Source: Streptomyces sp. NBC_00683
Lineage (GTDB): Bacteria > Actinomycetota > Actinomycetes > Streptomycetales > Streptomycetaceae
DNA: 64,000 bases
Reading direction: 5' to 3'
NCBI RefSeq assembly: GCF_036226745.1
Contig: NZ_CP109013.1
Location: 4,526,001-4,590,000, forward strand
This document shows positions 43,728 to 51,997 of this stretch, piece after piece; positions within the stretch are counted from its first letter, which is position 1; every line of letters starts with the position of its first letter. The position numbers and the translations under genes are program-made. The notes beneath the pieces were generated by a model, which was not told the DNA's origin, did not search any database, and saw nothing but the letters and a program-made list of their open reading frames with translations.

Positions 43728-45499
43728 ACGATCGCCTCCGCCCGTGCGGCGAGCACGGCGATGTCGTCGGCGCCCGTCGCGCGGAACTCCACGACAGCCT
43801 CTGCCAGGCGCTCGGCGAACCCCAGGGCCTCACCGGCGCCCATCTGCGCCACCGCGGTCCGCAGACGTGACTCGAAGAACGTCCCGTCGGCCGCTCTGGC
43901 CTCGGTCACCCCGTCGGTGAACATCACCAGCGTGTCGCCCGGTGCCATGTGTGCCGACCCGGATCCGTACTCGATGTCCTCCAGCACACCCAGCAGATCC
44001 CCGTGGGCCGGGAGCTCCTCCACGGTGCCGTGCTCACGCCGTATCAGAGGCGCCGGATGACCGGCACTCCAATAGCGCAGCCGGAATCCCTTCTCGTCGG
44101 GCACCAGCACCGCTACGAGCGCTGTCACGAAACGGGACATGCCCTCCCTGGACAGAGCCTGATTCAACCGTCCCAACGCGTGCTCGGGCGAACTGCCGTC
44201 CTCGAGAAGAGCGCGCAGGGTATGGCGGGCCAGCCCCGTGAGTGCCGCTGCCTCCGCCCCGCGACCGCAGACATCACCGATGAGGAGGGTCACACCACCC
44301 TGCGCACTCGGGACGGCGTCGTAGAAGTCACCGCCCACATCGAGCGAGACGTCGCCCACCTCGTACGCCGAACTCAACGTGAGCCCCGCAACCTGCGGCA
44401 GTTCGCTCGGGAGCAGATGTCGCTGGAGAGAGACCACGTTGCGGCGCCGCTGTTCGTACAGGGCGCTGCTGTCGATGGCCAGCGCGGCCCGGTCGGCAAG
44501 ATTCGCAAGGAACCGTGAGGCCCCCTCGGCGACGACCACCTGGTGGTAGAGAAATGTCAGGGTGCCCAGGGCCCGGCCCCGAGCCTTGAGCGGATTCACA
44601 CTGAGCGCATACACGGCACGGCCCGCCCCGGACGACGCGGCCCCGAAAGGCCCCCCTTCCAGCCCCTTACCTTTCAGTACCAGCCCCTGGCCACTGTCGA
44701 GTACTCGCTGGAGCAGATCCGTCAGCCAGGGGTCCTCGGCAGCAACCCTGCCGAGCCACTGCTGTTCACCCGCGTCCACATGCGCGAAGGAAACGAGTGT
44801 CAGTCCCTCTTCGGGAAGAACAAGATGCAGGACGCAGCCTTCGGCGACGGCGGGAACAGCCGTGCGGGCCACCCGCCGCACGGTCTTCTCCACATCAAGG
44901 CTCGAATCCATCTGCAACGACGCCTCCGCCAGGAAGGCGTCACTCACCTGACGCATCTCGTCGTCGCGGCGCGCCATGATGCGCCTGTCCGAGACCATGG
45001 CGACCTCGGCCACCTGCTTCAGCCGGCTCCGGAGCGTCGCATCGACTGCGTCCGCGTCTGCGGTGCCGACCATGAACGACGCCCAGCCGTCCTGCCCCAG
45101 CGGTACGGCACACTCGGCCACACTCCGCGCGCCCGCTGCGGCCAGAACCTGGACATACGGCATGGCGGCGTCGAGCCCCGACACCTCGTGAACCGTGACG
45201 GTCGGCTCGCCGTCCGGTGCCCCGTCGGCGCCCGATGCGCCGAAATCCTGTTCGAGTTCCACGAACGACGGCGCCGTGTCCGCCGCAGTGATGCTACGCA
45301 GATAGTGCAGCAGCCCGCCGCTCCAGCGGGTGCCTACGACGGCCAGCACGCCGGGCATACGGAGCAGCATGCAGTAGAGGGAATCGGCCAGCCCCGTCAC
45401 GTCCGACGCTGTGTCGGCAACCCGCCAGAGCTCATGCAGATGGCCCGACCACCATCCGTCATCTGCTTGGCGGGAAGCGCTGATCTCGTGCTGCTCCAC
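43724..45499 (-). CDS. SpoIIE-family PP2C phosphatase with GAF domain
   Basis: 591 residues. After an N-terminal sensory part (~1-180) there is a GAF-like domain (~200-360, with VDRRIMARRDDEM-like coil before and LANLADRAALAIDSSALYEQ after) and a C-terminal PP2C domain: LDVGGDFYDAVP, LLIGDVCGRGAEAAALTG, DTLVMFTDGVTEARAADG and GADDIAVLAARA, with all metal-binding Asp. Such phosphatases dephosphorylate anti-anti-sigma factors. The stop overlaps the REC gene start by 4 bp, coupling the two; the REC protein probably regulates it. Confidence 0.93.
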   Translation of the reverse strand: MEQHEISASRQADDGWWSGHLHELWRVADTASDVTGLADSLYCMLLRMPGVLAVVGTRWSGGLLHYLRSITAADTAPSFVELEQDFGASGADGAPDGEPTVTVHEVSGLDAAMPYVQVLAAAGARSVAECAVPLGQDGWASFMVGTADADAVDATLRSRLKQVAEVAMVSDRRIMARRDDEMRQVSDAFLAEASLQMDSSLDVEKTVRRVARTAVPAVAEGCVLHLVLPEEGLTLVSFAHVDAGEQQWLGRVAAEDPWLTDLLQRVLDSGQGLVLKGKGLEGGPFGAASSGAGRAVYALSVNPLKARGRALGTLTFLYHQVVVAEGASRFLANLADRAALAIDSSALYEQRRRNVVSLQRHLLPSELPQVAGLTLSSAYEVGDVSLDVGGDFYDAVPSAQGGVTLLIGDVCGRGAEAAALTGLARHTLRALLEDGSSPEHALGRLNQALSREGMSRFVTALVAVLVPDEKGFRLRYWSAGHPAPLIRREHGTVEELPAHGDLLGVLEDIEYGSGSAHMAPGDTLVMFTDGVTEARAADGTFFESRLRTAVAQMGAGEALGFAERLAEAVVEFRATGADDIAVLAARAEAIV

Positions 45500-45939
45500 C
45501 GTTCATCCGCCGTTCCGTATCACCACTGTCGGCCCCGGCCCGTCACGGGAAACGCTATGCCACCCCGCGGCTGAGCGCCTCCAGGCGCGGTCTCGGGGCG
45601 GCGCTCCACGCGAGGCGCGCGGAGCTGACCGCCAGGGGCCTGCGCGCACTGCTCCTGAGCGGTACCGATGTGGGCAGGCCCACCGCCCCCGCCCGGCGTG
45701 AGCCGGGTGAGGCCCGGAAGGAGGCGTGGCCGGCGATGCATGGGTGCACGGTTTTCTGCTTCCACGACCTTTCTCCCACCGGCCACACCCTGGCCATGAG
45801 GGACAGCTCGAGGCCGCCGACAGGGGCGCCGGTCGGAGGCGTGTCCTCGGCTGAACGGTCCGCCCGCACCCTTCGGCGGTCGAGGCCGACTATCTCTCTG
45901 TCCAGTGCATGGAAATCTATTTCGGCGGCAGTAGACATT
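45500..45939. other. Intergenic region upstream of the phosphatase gene
   Basis: About 440 bp before the phosphatase gene with no reading frame that I trust. An open frame on the minus strand (45555-45938) has no ribosome-binding site and no recognisable product. Confidence 0.4.
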
Positions 45940-46622
45940 GGGTGGCGTGGTGGCTATGGTTTCTCTCGTAGCCGAGATCGAGCAAGGCCCGGCAGAGATG
46001 AACTGCCAGGCAGTACAGGTAGTTGCAGTGCGCAGGACGGTGCGGTGGTGGAGTTTCGAAGCCAGGGCTGTTGCAGGACGGCGACGGGACTGACGACCGG
46101 ACCGGGTGGCCCGCAGTGATCAGGGGCAGCCGCGGAGTAATACGCAGTGCGCAGTACACGGCAGTGAAGTCAGTGAGCAGCACCTCGGTGAAGGCGTCGG
46201 CTGCGGGCGCGCGTGCCGGGAGGTTCGGCAGTGGGGTTCCAAGCCAGAGCGGATGCAGGACGGGCGACGGGGCTGGCTGTCGAAGAGCGGCTGTGGTTCG
46301 AGGCCGCCAGTGGTTCGCAGTATCAGCAGTACGCAGGTCTCGTTCGGTAAGCAGTTCATCCAGAGGGAAGAACGGAGGAGCCCAGCGCCATCAGGATCGC
46401 CCGGGCGGACGTCATTGGGCCCGGGTACCGCAGGACATCGATAGTGAGGTGGTCTCCGGTCAAGCAACCGCGATCCCCGCGTCCCCGACAGCGTTCAGGT
46501 CGGGTCTGCGGAAACACAGGGCCGGCGCAGTATCAGGGTCGGCAGATGGTGTAGCAGTTCCTTCGGGGCCCTGGTGCCAGTACGGCACCAGGGCCCCTCC
46601 ACTGGTTGCACAGAGAGGTGCG
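45940..46622 (+). other. Long non-coding leader region of the MerR-like gene
   Basis: About 680 bp with no convincing gene. It is less GC-extreme than its neighbours and has many copies of GCAGT-type words (for example 46022-46030, 46140-46154 and 46315-46330). A segment at about 46047-46091 (TTCGAAGCCAGGGC, then TGCAGGACGGCGACGGGACTG) recurs at about 46227-46272 in slightly changed form. The region ends in a strong hairpin just before the gene. It looks like a transcribed structured leader or small RNA. Confidence 0.5.
46565..46597 (+). promoter_or_regulatory. Perfect 14-bp hairpin upstream of the MerR-like gene
   Basis: GGGGCCCTGGTGCC (46565-46578) pairs without mismatch with GGCACCAGGGCCCC (46584-46597) around AGTAC. 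The stem is 25 nt before the ATG and a GAGAGG ribosome-binding site lies between. There is no T-run. It could be an attenuator or a terminator of a leader transcript. Confidence 0.6.
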
Positions 46623-46961
46623 ATGACAGCAGGCGACACGTTCGGCCGTCTCGATGACGACGACTACCCCGCCTACACCATGGGCCGAGCCGCTGAGATG
46701 CTCGGCACCACCCAGGGATTCCTCCGCGCCATCGGAGAGGCCCGCCTGATCACCCCGCTCCGCTCCGCGGGCGGCCACCGCCGCTACTCCCGCTACCAGC
46801 TGCGCATCGCAGCCCGAGCCCGGGAACTCGTCGACCAGGGCACCCCCATCGAGGCCGCCTGCCGCATCGTCATCCTCGAAGACCAGCTCGAAGAAGCCCA
46901 GCGCATCAACGCCGAACACCGCCGTGGTACTGAGGCGGTGGACTCACCGTCCGTGGGGTGA
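46623..46961 (+). CDS. MerR-like DNA-binding protein
   Basis: 112 residues. The winged helix-turn-helix reads YTMGRAAEMLGTTQGFLRAI and then LITPLRSAGGHRRYSRYQL, the standard MerR recognition helix and wing. A helix follows (AARARELVDQGTPIEAACRI and LEDQLEEAQRINAEH) that should form the antiparallel dimer coiled coil, but there is no effector-binding domain and no metal Cys. It probably recognises DNA as a dimer. ATG 46623 follows GAGAGGTGCG. Long, structured leader upstream. Confidence 0.9.
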   Translation: MTAGDTFGRLDDDDYPAYTMGRAAEMLGTTQGFLRAIGEARLITPLRSAGGHRRYSRYQLRIAARARELVDQGTPIEAACRIVILEDQLEEAQRINAEHRRGTEAVDSPSVG

Positions 46962-47189
46962 AGTGGCGCGCGCCCGCCCGGAACTGGCAGGTGCGCACAC
47001 GTCCGAGGATGTGGCGTACGGCTCGTTTCCTCTCGAATCCCCCTTTGCCCACTTCTGCGGCGTGGGCGATCCGTGACGACCTCGCGCCGCCATCCTGGCG
47101 CACCCCGAGAAGCCCTGCGGACCAGCCCTGCGCGGCGGCTCAGGGCAAGCCGAGGATGAGCTGCCCCGGGCCCGGGGCGGGCGAGCGGA

Positions 47190-48023
47190 TCAGCGCAGTC
47201 CGGCGAAGAGATCGTTCTCGGGTACGGCACCGCCGGTGGTGTCCTTGACGCGTACGAAGGTCTCCGTGCCCATCAACTCGCCGAACCTCTCCTTGCCCAT
47301 CTTGAGGAAGAAGATGTTCTCGCCCTGACTGGCGTGCGCGGCCAGCGCATCGAACTTCTGGCCGCTGAACGCGGTGGTGTCCACCCAGGTGGTGATCTCA
47401 TCGTCGGGAAGGCCGATCTCGGCCATCGCGGCGGCCTCGGCAGGATCCGGCTCGGGCATGTCCTCATCAAACTCGCGCATGGTCTCCCCGAACCGCTGCA
47501 TCATCGAGCGGGGCATCGTCGTCCAGTACACCTTCGGCGTCAACGCGGTCATCTCCAGCGCCGCCATCGTGATGCGGTGGGCCTGGATGTGGTCGGGATG
47601 GCCGTAGAAGCCGTTCTCGTCATAGGTGACGACCACATCGGGCCGGTAGTGCCGCATGAGTTCCGCAAGCCGGGCGGCGCCTTCCTCCACGGGGGTCTGC
47701 CAGAAGGACCCGGGGGCGTCGTTGCTCGGCCAGCCCGCCATCCCGGAGTCGGCATAGTCCAGCATCTCCAGATCGCTGACCTTCAGGACGTCACAGCTCG
47801 CCTCGAGTTCTTGACGGCGCATCAAGGCGACGGCCGCCGCATCGTGCCCGGGATCGCCCGGTTTGACACCCTCCGCTCCGTCACCGCAACCACCGTCGGT
47901 ACACGTCACGAGAACCGTGCGGATGCCTTCCGCCGCATACCGCGCGAGGACCCCTCCGGTTCCGGTGGCCTCGTCGTCGGGGTGGGCGTGTACCGCCATG
48001 AGCGTCAAGGGCCGGTCAGTCAT
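47190..48023 (-). CDS. PIG-L (LmbE-like) deacetylase
   Basis: 277 residues. Zinc motif AHPDDE near the N-terminus (VHAHPDDEATGTGGVLARYA), further ligand in FYGHPDHIQAHRI, and the conserved TCTDGGCGD. The size and sequence are like MshB/Mca, the enzymes that deacetylate GlcNAc-Ins or cleave mycothiol S-conjugates; the Mca-like QLIGTETFVRV-type ending (LMGTETFVRVKDTTG) points to mycothiol S-conjugate amidase. ATG 48023 (MTDRPLTLMAVHAHPDD) fits; longer frames lack coding character. Confidence 0.9.
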   Translation of the reverse strand: MTDRPLTLMAVHAHPDDEATGTGGVLARYAAEGIRTVLVTCTDGGCGDGAEGVKPGDPGHDAAAVALMRRQELEASCDVLKVSDLEMLDYADSGMAGWPSNDAPGSFWQTPVEEGAARLAELMRHYRPDVVVTYDENGFYGHPDHIQAHRITMAALEMTALTPKVYWTTMPRSMMQRFGETMREFDEDMPEPDPAEAAAMAEIGLPDDEITTWVDTTAFSGQKFDALAAHASQGENIFFLKMGKERFGELMGTETFVRVKDTTGGAVPENDLFAGLR

Positions 48024-48522
48024 GAGAAACAGTCCTCCTGCAGAGCTACGTCTTGGTCCGAGTGCGCGGCGGGCGTACCGCGATCCCCGGGACCCGGGTC
48101 CTGGTGGGGCGCACGACCTTGTGCTCTCCGTGTTCCCTGCCCGTACGGCGCCGGTCCCCCGGGTTGCAACCGTGTCGGCCCGTCCGGCTGTTCCCGGCGC
48201 GGCCGATTGGCCTTCCAGGCGCAGGCGTTGAGACATGATCGTCCCAGCGTCACGTCGGATCCGACCTCCACCCCGGCCGCTGGCCCGAGGGCCCTTCACG
48301 GAGCGGGTGAGGAGAATCGAACTCGCGCTCTGAGCTTGGGAATCAGCGGTCCTTGGACCACTGAAGAGGTTCTGACCTGGTCTTTCTCGTGGGACGGCCT
48401 AGATAACCTGGTCTGCGGAAGCCGCATCTGACCGCTGTCGTCCGCTCTGATGGGCACGGATGAGGCACGAGGCCGGCAGCAACGAAACCTGCCAGGGTGC
48501 GTGCTCCGGATGGACCGGCGGG
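48024..48522. other. Intergenic region with the outermost tRNA-Gly remnant
   Basis: About 500 bp without a gene. It holds the first truncated tRNA-Gly copy at 48301-48342 and several short GGGCCC/ACCCGGG palindromes around 48070-48110. Confidence 0.55.
48301..48342 (-). repeat. tRNA-Gly(CCC) 3'-half remnant, outermost att copy
   Basis: 42 bp that match the intact tRNA gene at 55325-55366 from its 3' end up to the anticodon loop (GAGCGGGTGA... to TTGGGAA), with one substitution (GGAGAATC for CGAGAATC). Homology stops at the anticodon, as expected of a site-specific integration core. Confidence 0.8.
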
Positions 48523-48924
48523 TCAGAGAGGGATGATGCGGACCTGGTTGCCGCAGAGCTTGGTCATGTCGTCGCTGTCGGACGTCAGGAGGGCGACCGG
48601 TTTCGGCTGGCGCAGGGCGACCTCGGCGACCGTGGCGTCGATGGCGTACTTGTGCCCGTGCAGCCCGGCGCTTTTGAGTAGTTCCGCCGCCGCCTTGGCC
48701 GCCTGCTCGGTGACCGGCTCCACCTTGACGCGGGACAGGGCCCAGTTCAGGCTCGGGATGTTGGTGCGGGAGTGGGTGACTTCCACGATGGTGTTCGCCC
48801 CGATCACGAGGTCGGCCCCCATGTCGTGGAAGACCTGCAGCATCGCGAGGAACTTGCGGTCCTGCGCGATCCAGGCGGAGAGCCCTTCGGGGTCCAGGAC
48901 AACGGTCTCGATGCGCTCGCTCAC
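48523..48924 (-). CDS. PIN-domain toxin (VapC-like)
   Basis: 133 residues. PIN-domain acidic residues are placed as expected: VLDPEGLSAW (Asp), IGANTIVEVTHS (Glu), YAIDATVAEVAL (Asp) and LLTSDSDDMTKL (Asp). These domains cleave RNA, often tRNA or 23S rRNA, when freed from antitoxin. GTG 48924 overlaps the antitoxin stop by 4 bp, so the order is antitoxin then toxin in one operon. It sits between two tRNA-Gly remnants, which marks the pair as cargo of an integrative element. Confidence 0.88.
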   Translation of the reverse strand: MSERIETVVLDPEGLSAWIAQDRKFLAMLQVFHDMGADLVIGANTIVEVTHSRTNIPSLNWALSRVKVEPVTEQAAKAAAELLKSAGLHGHKYAIDATVAEVALRQPKPVALLTSDSDDMTKLCGNQVRIIPL

Positions 48925-49169
48925 GCGGCGTCCGCGTCCTTGGAGGTGCCGTCGACGCCGAAGATCTTCGAGCGGGCCTCGGCGAGTTCCTCGTCGCTGA
49001 AGTGCCCGTGTTCTTCCGCGTGGCGGCGAAGGTCGTCGCCCAGAAGCTGGTGCCTGATCTGGCGGGCCACAGCTTCCGCTACATAGCCGGAGACGTTGTC
49101 CGTGAGCTTGCGGAGCTCCGCCACCTGGTCGCTGGGGAGCGTGACGGTGATGCGAGTCGTTGAGGACAT
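48921..49169 (-). CDS. Ribbon-helix-helix antitoxin (VapB-like)
   Basis: 82 residues. The N-terminal RITVTLPSDQVAELRKLTDN and VSGYVAEAVARQIR give a beta strand plus two helices, the ribbon-helix-helix DNA-binding dimer; the C-terminal acidic helix (HGHFSDEELAEARSKIFG) should wrap the PIN toxin. It autorepresses through the operator at 49177-49192. ATG 49169 leaves the operator 8 bp upstream of the start. Confidence 0.85.
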   Translation of the reverse strand: MSSTTRITVTLPSDQVAELRKLTDNVSGYVAEAVARQIRHQLLGDDLRRHAEEHGHFSDEELAEARSKIFGVDGTSKDADAA

Positions 49170-49176
49170 ATGGCCA

Positions 49177-49192
49177 GCATACTGGAGTATGC
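49177..49192. promoter_or_regulatory. Autoregulatory operator of the VapBC-like pair
   Basis: GCATACTGGAGTATGC: GCATACT and AGTATGC are perfect complements around GG. It lies 8 bp upstream of the antitoxin ATG and overlaps the presumed promoter (TATGCTGG on the coding strand). Confidence 0.7.
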
Positions 49193-49348
49193 GCGGGAGG
49201 CTCGGGCTGCGGTCTATGGGGTCGCGGCCGCATGACCCGGGGGAGTGCGGCTTGCGGCGCTCCGGTATTCGCGGCGCGTCGAGGTCCGGCAGCGGCGTCT
49301 TGGTAGCAAAACGAAAGGCCCGGGTCATTGACCAGGGCCTTGCTCGAA

Positions 49349-49388
49349 GAGCGGGTGACGAGAATCGAACTCGCGCTCTGAGCTTGGG
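49349..49388 (-). repeat. tRNA-Gly(CCC) 3'-half remnant, second att copy
   Basis: 40 bp identical to the intact tRNA gene from 55325 through GAGCTTGGG, after which homology stops at the anticodon loop. The sequence just before it (GAAGA instead of CATGG) lacks the encoded CCA. Confidence 0.8.
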
Positions 49389-49494
49389 TATCACGAGTGG
49401 ATTCGCTCTGTAAGGCCTGTTGAACTGCGAAAACGACCGGGATCGGGTGGGAAGGGGCGTACCGCCTGACCGTGGTTGACCGCTGATCCCTGGC

Positions 49495-49899
49495 CTACCT
49501 GGTGCGTATCTGGTGCGGCCGCCACTGTTCACGGTGGTCCGGATGATCGGCGTACGGCAGGGCCAGGTCCAGGAGGTCGGGACAGGGCCAGTCCTCGCCG
49601 TCGTACTGGCAGTCGTTTCGGTTGTCCCAGGGCAACTCTGGATCGTCGATTGCGGGGCTGAGCACGTGTCGCGCCAAGACACGGCGCTTGGCTTCTACGT
49701 CACGGAGAACGTGGGCGGGATCGTGGAGTGCCACGTGCTGGGCGACCGTCGGGCGAAATCCGGAGAGATCCATCTGACAGAAGTCGACAGTGTCTCCGTG
49801 GGCGGTCCACTGTCCGCAGCCATCGCCGTCGCATCGGCCGGCCAGCTCGGCTACCTCGTCCAGCCGCGCTCGCAGGAACTCCACCACGTCATCGCTCAT
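49495..49899 (-). CDS. DUF6221 family protein
   Basis: 134 residues. The family signature is VVEFLRARLDEVAELA near the start, then HVALHDPAHVLRDVEAKRRV and the C-terminal CPDLLDLALPYADHPDHREQW. These proteins are abundant on streptomycete mobile elements and their function is unknown. ATG 49899 (MSDDVVEF) is the conserved start; the frame continues upstream without family homology. Cargo between two tRNA-Gly remnants. Confidence 0.85.
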   Translation of the reverse strand: MSDDVVEFLRARLDEVAELAGRCDGDGCGQWTAHGDTVDFCQMDLSGFRPTVAQHVALHDPAHVLRDVEAKRRVLARHVLSPAIDDPELPWDNRNDCQYDGEDWPCPDLLDLALPYADHPDHREQWRPHQIRTR

Positions 49900-50147
49900 G
49901 AGCGCATCGTCGGCGATGGGCTGCCCGCCTGACACTCGCTTTAGGAGCGAGGTTGGGCGATTGCTGACGTGAGCTGCGAAGACGTGGCTTGGAGCAAGGC
50001 CCTGAGTCTGCACCGTTGTTGCCGCCAAGTCCCCGTGAGTCTCCGCCCGTTCTCGCACGAGAATGGCACGGCCTTACGGTGTTGATGAGGCAGAAGCGGT
50101 GGGAAATGCTCCGGTTCTTCTCCCGAGCTGCGCCAGGCCCGGGTATC

Positions 50148-50795
50148 TCAACCCAGCGGGGCGCGGCGGCGCCAGCGGCCCGACGCCTTTTTGATCTGCC
50201 GGGTCCGCCACCACCCGCCGAACTCCGACCCCCACCCGCTCGTCTTCAGGACCAGGATGTTCTCCGGGTCGTCGGGGCGCTCTCCTAAAGTGTCCAGTAC
50301 GCCGAGGTGCAGAACACGCTCGATGTCATAATTCGCTCCGACGAACACCCAGAAGACGGGATAGCGGGCAGCCCTCTTCAACGTGGCGATGACGGCGGCG
50401 CCGTCGCCCGGTGCGGAAGTCAGTACGACGACGGCGACCGTGTGGCCGGCCAGGTCACCCGTCGCCTCGATAATTGCCTGCAGCGTCGGGGCGAGCGTGA
50501 ACTCCCCTGGTCCGAAAGCCTGGTTCTTCTTCACAAAACGCTCGGCCGCGTTGCCACGCCCCTTGCCCCGCATGGCGTCCACGGGGTCGTCCCTGGCGAA
50601 CCACTCGTCGGCCCATCGCGCCATTTCTTCCGGTCCGGGTACCGGAATCCGGACCGGCTTCCGCTGGAACACCCAGAACCCGGCGGGCGGTCCCCCGAAA
50701 CTCCTTAGGGCCATCTCCACACAGAACCGCGCGCCGTCGATGGCCAGATAGTCCAGATACCCCCTGGGAGCCGCCACCGCTATTGCGACATGCAT
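50148..50795 (-). CDS. Degenerate vWA-like hypothetical protein
   Basis: 215 residues. The C-terminal half reads like the end of a TerY/TerF-type vWA domain: EFTLAPTLQAIIEATGDLAG, VAVVVLTSAPGDGAAVI, then YPVFWVFVGANYDIERV and VLDTLGERPDDPENILVL. The Asp of the usual LTDG element is Ser-Ala, so metal-ion-dependent adhesion is probably lost. The N-terminal half (MHVAIAVAAPRGYLDYLAID) is unfamiliar. Likely a divergent or decaying member on a mobile element. Confidence 0.6.
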   Translation of the reverse strand: MHVAIAVAAPRGYLDYLAIDGARFCVEMALRSFGGPPAGFWVFQRKPVRIPVPGPEEMARWADEWFARDDPVDAMRGKGRGNAAERFVKKNQAFGPGEFTLAPTLQAIIEATGDLAGHTVAVVVLTSAPGDGAAVIATLKRAARYPVFWVFVGANYDIERVLHLGVLDTLGERPDDPENILVLKTSGWGSEFGGWWRTRQIKKASGRWRRRAPLG

Positions 50796-50877
50796 ACGAA
50801 CTCTCCTGGGTGGCGTCGGATACAGCGGGATCCTTTCACCCCCACGGCCGGGGCGTCTCTACCAAACTGTGAGCAAT

Positions 50878-50974
50878 CTTGAAAACCGTCGTCGCAGCGA
50901 TGTGACCATGGGTTCAAATCCCACACCCACCGCAGGTGAAAGGCCCCTGACCAGCAAGATCGGTTGGGGGCCTT
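50878..50974 (+). repeat. tRNA-Ser-like 3' half plus its terminator, right copy
   Basis: CTTGAAAACCGTC (anticodon loop TGA), a variable-arm-like part, GGGTTCAAATCCC (T arm), ACACCCACCGCA (acceptor 3' strand), then a hairpin AAGGCCCCTGACC (50940-50952) with GGTTGGGGGCCTT (50962-50974). It is the best preserved of three related copies (35495, 39701). There is no 5' half, so it is not a functional tRNA. Confidence 0.7.
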
Positions 50975-51049
50975 CGCTATGTCCGGTGCCCGCTCCGTAC
51001 CGCTGTTGCCCCTAGATCCCCGTCCGATCGGGCACGCGAGGGGCACGAC

Positions 51050-51559
51050 TCACTCCGAGGGCGACAACTCGTGTGGAAGATCGCAAGCGTCCCGCTCCAG
51101 GTGCAGGTGACGGAGCTCTCCTAGCTCGGCGACAGGGAAGGGATGCTGCACCCACTTCTTCAGGTATCCGTCCTCGCCGTGCAGCTGAAGGACGTCTTGC
51201 GCGGCTTCCATGACCACGTGACCGATAGCGCTGCGCGACTGGACTGAGCGCCACAAGAGCTCGCCTTTGTCGTCCGGCAGATCGAAGCTCTTGGACATGT
51301 CGGGGAACCGGTAGATACCCATCTCGACGGCTGTCCCGCGGCTGTTGAGGACCCACCTCACTTCTGGGGGCTCCAAGTCGAACGAGAACCGCCGAGGAGC
51401 GTCAGGACCGTACAGTCCTGCAACGCCAACGAGTAGATCAGCAAGCGCATTCGTGCAGTAGCTCGGACTGCACTTCTGCTCCGACTCACCATCCGCGATT
51501 CGATACGTTGCCCAACCAGATCCGGTCAGACTCCAACTGAACTGGAGATCACTCGACAT
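51050..51559 (-). CDS. Hypothetical protein, mobile-element cargo
   Basis: 169 residues from ATG 51559, preceded by GGGGAGGGATCAA. Beta-rich start (DLQFSWSLTGSGWATYRIAD), a helix with Cys (YCTNALADLLVGVAGLYG), then FSFDLEPPEVRWVLNSRGTA and HVVMEAAQDVLQLHGEDGYL and ending LHLERDACDLPHEL. The pattern is common among small, single-domain immunity-like proteins of streptomycetes, but I do not recognise a named family. Positioned between two tRNA-Gly remnants. Confidence 0.72.
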   Translation of the reverse strand: MSSDLQFSWSLTGSGWATYRIADGESEQKCSPSYCTNALADLLVGVAGLYGPDAPRRFSFDLEPPEVRWVLNSRGTAVEMGIYRFPDMSKSFDLPDDKGELLWRSVQSRSAIGHVVMEAAQDVLQLHGEDGYLKKWVQHPFPVAELGELRHLHLERDACDLPHELSPSE

Positions 51560-51997
51560 TTGATCCCTCCCCTGTGATCGTCTGCGGAGACGGTACATAC
51601 CTCCCTGACCCACCACTCACCCCTGCTCGGCTCTGCCTGGGTCGAAGGTGGTCGGGATGGGAGCCCACCACGCTCGCCACGAATCCGCCGGCACCCGCGA
51701 ACGGCGCCCCTCCCATCCCGGAGTCTGAGCGCCCCCGCCGGAGGCATGTCTCATGCCCGACGGTTCCCCTCGGTCAGGTTCTCTCGCTCTAGTTGCGCGA
51801 CCGGCGTAGCCGGGGCCCAGAGCGGGGCGGAGACAGGAGCGCAGGGCCCCGGCGGTGAGCCGGGGAGCGCGCGACGAGCGGAGCGAGGAGCCTTGAGCGA
51901 CAGCAGGAAGTCGCGAGTGGCCTTAATGACCTCGTGCGGTCCGCCCGTAAGAAGGCTGATCCAGGGCCTTCTGGTGCGGATCTGGTGCAAGGGCCTT

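Larger units (their letters stand above)
49170..49494. other. Intergenic region with the second tRNA-Gly remnant
   Basis: 325 bp without a gene. It holds the VapBC operator, the 49349-49388 att copy and a weak stem near AAAGGCCCGGG/CCAGGGCCTT (about 49315-49342). Confidence 0.55.

Noticed and set aside
45555..45938. A 127-codon minus-strand frame upstream of the phosphatase
   Set aside because: No ribosome-binding site and no recognisable domain; third-position bias is only moderate.
45956..46093. A 45-codon frame (starting MVSLVAEIEQGPAEM) in the leader of the MerR-like gene
   Set aside because: Third-position GC is low for this genome and the ribosome-binding site is weak. It could be a leader peptide, but support is insufficient.
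50878..50934. A possible tRNA-Ser gene
   Set aside because: Only the 3' half is present; there is no D arm or 5' acceptor strand, and the T stem has a mismatch.
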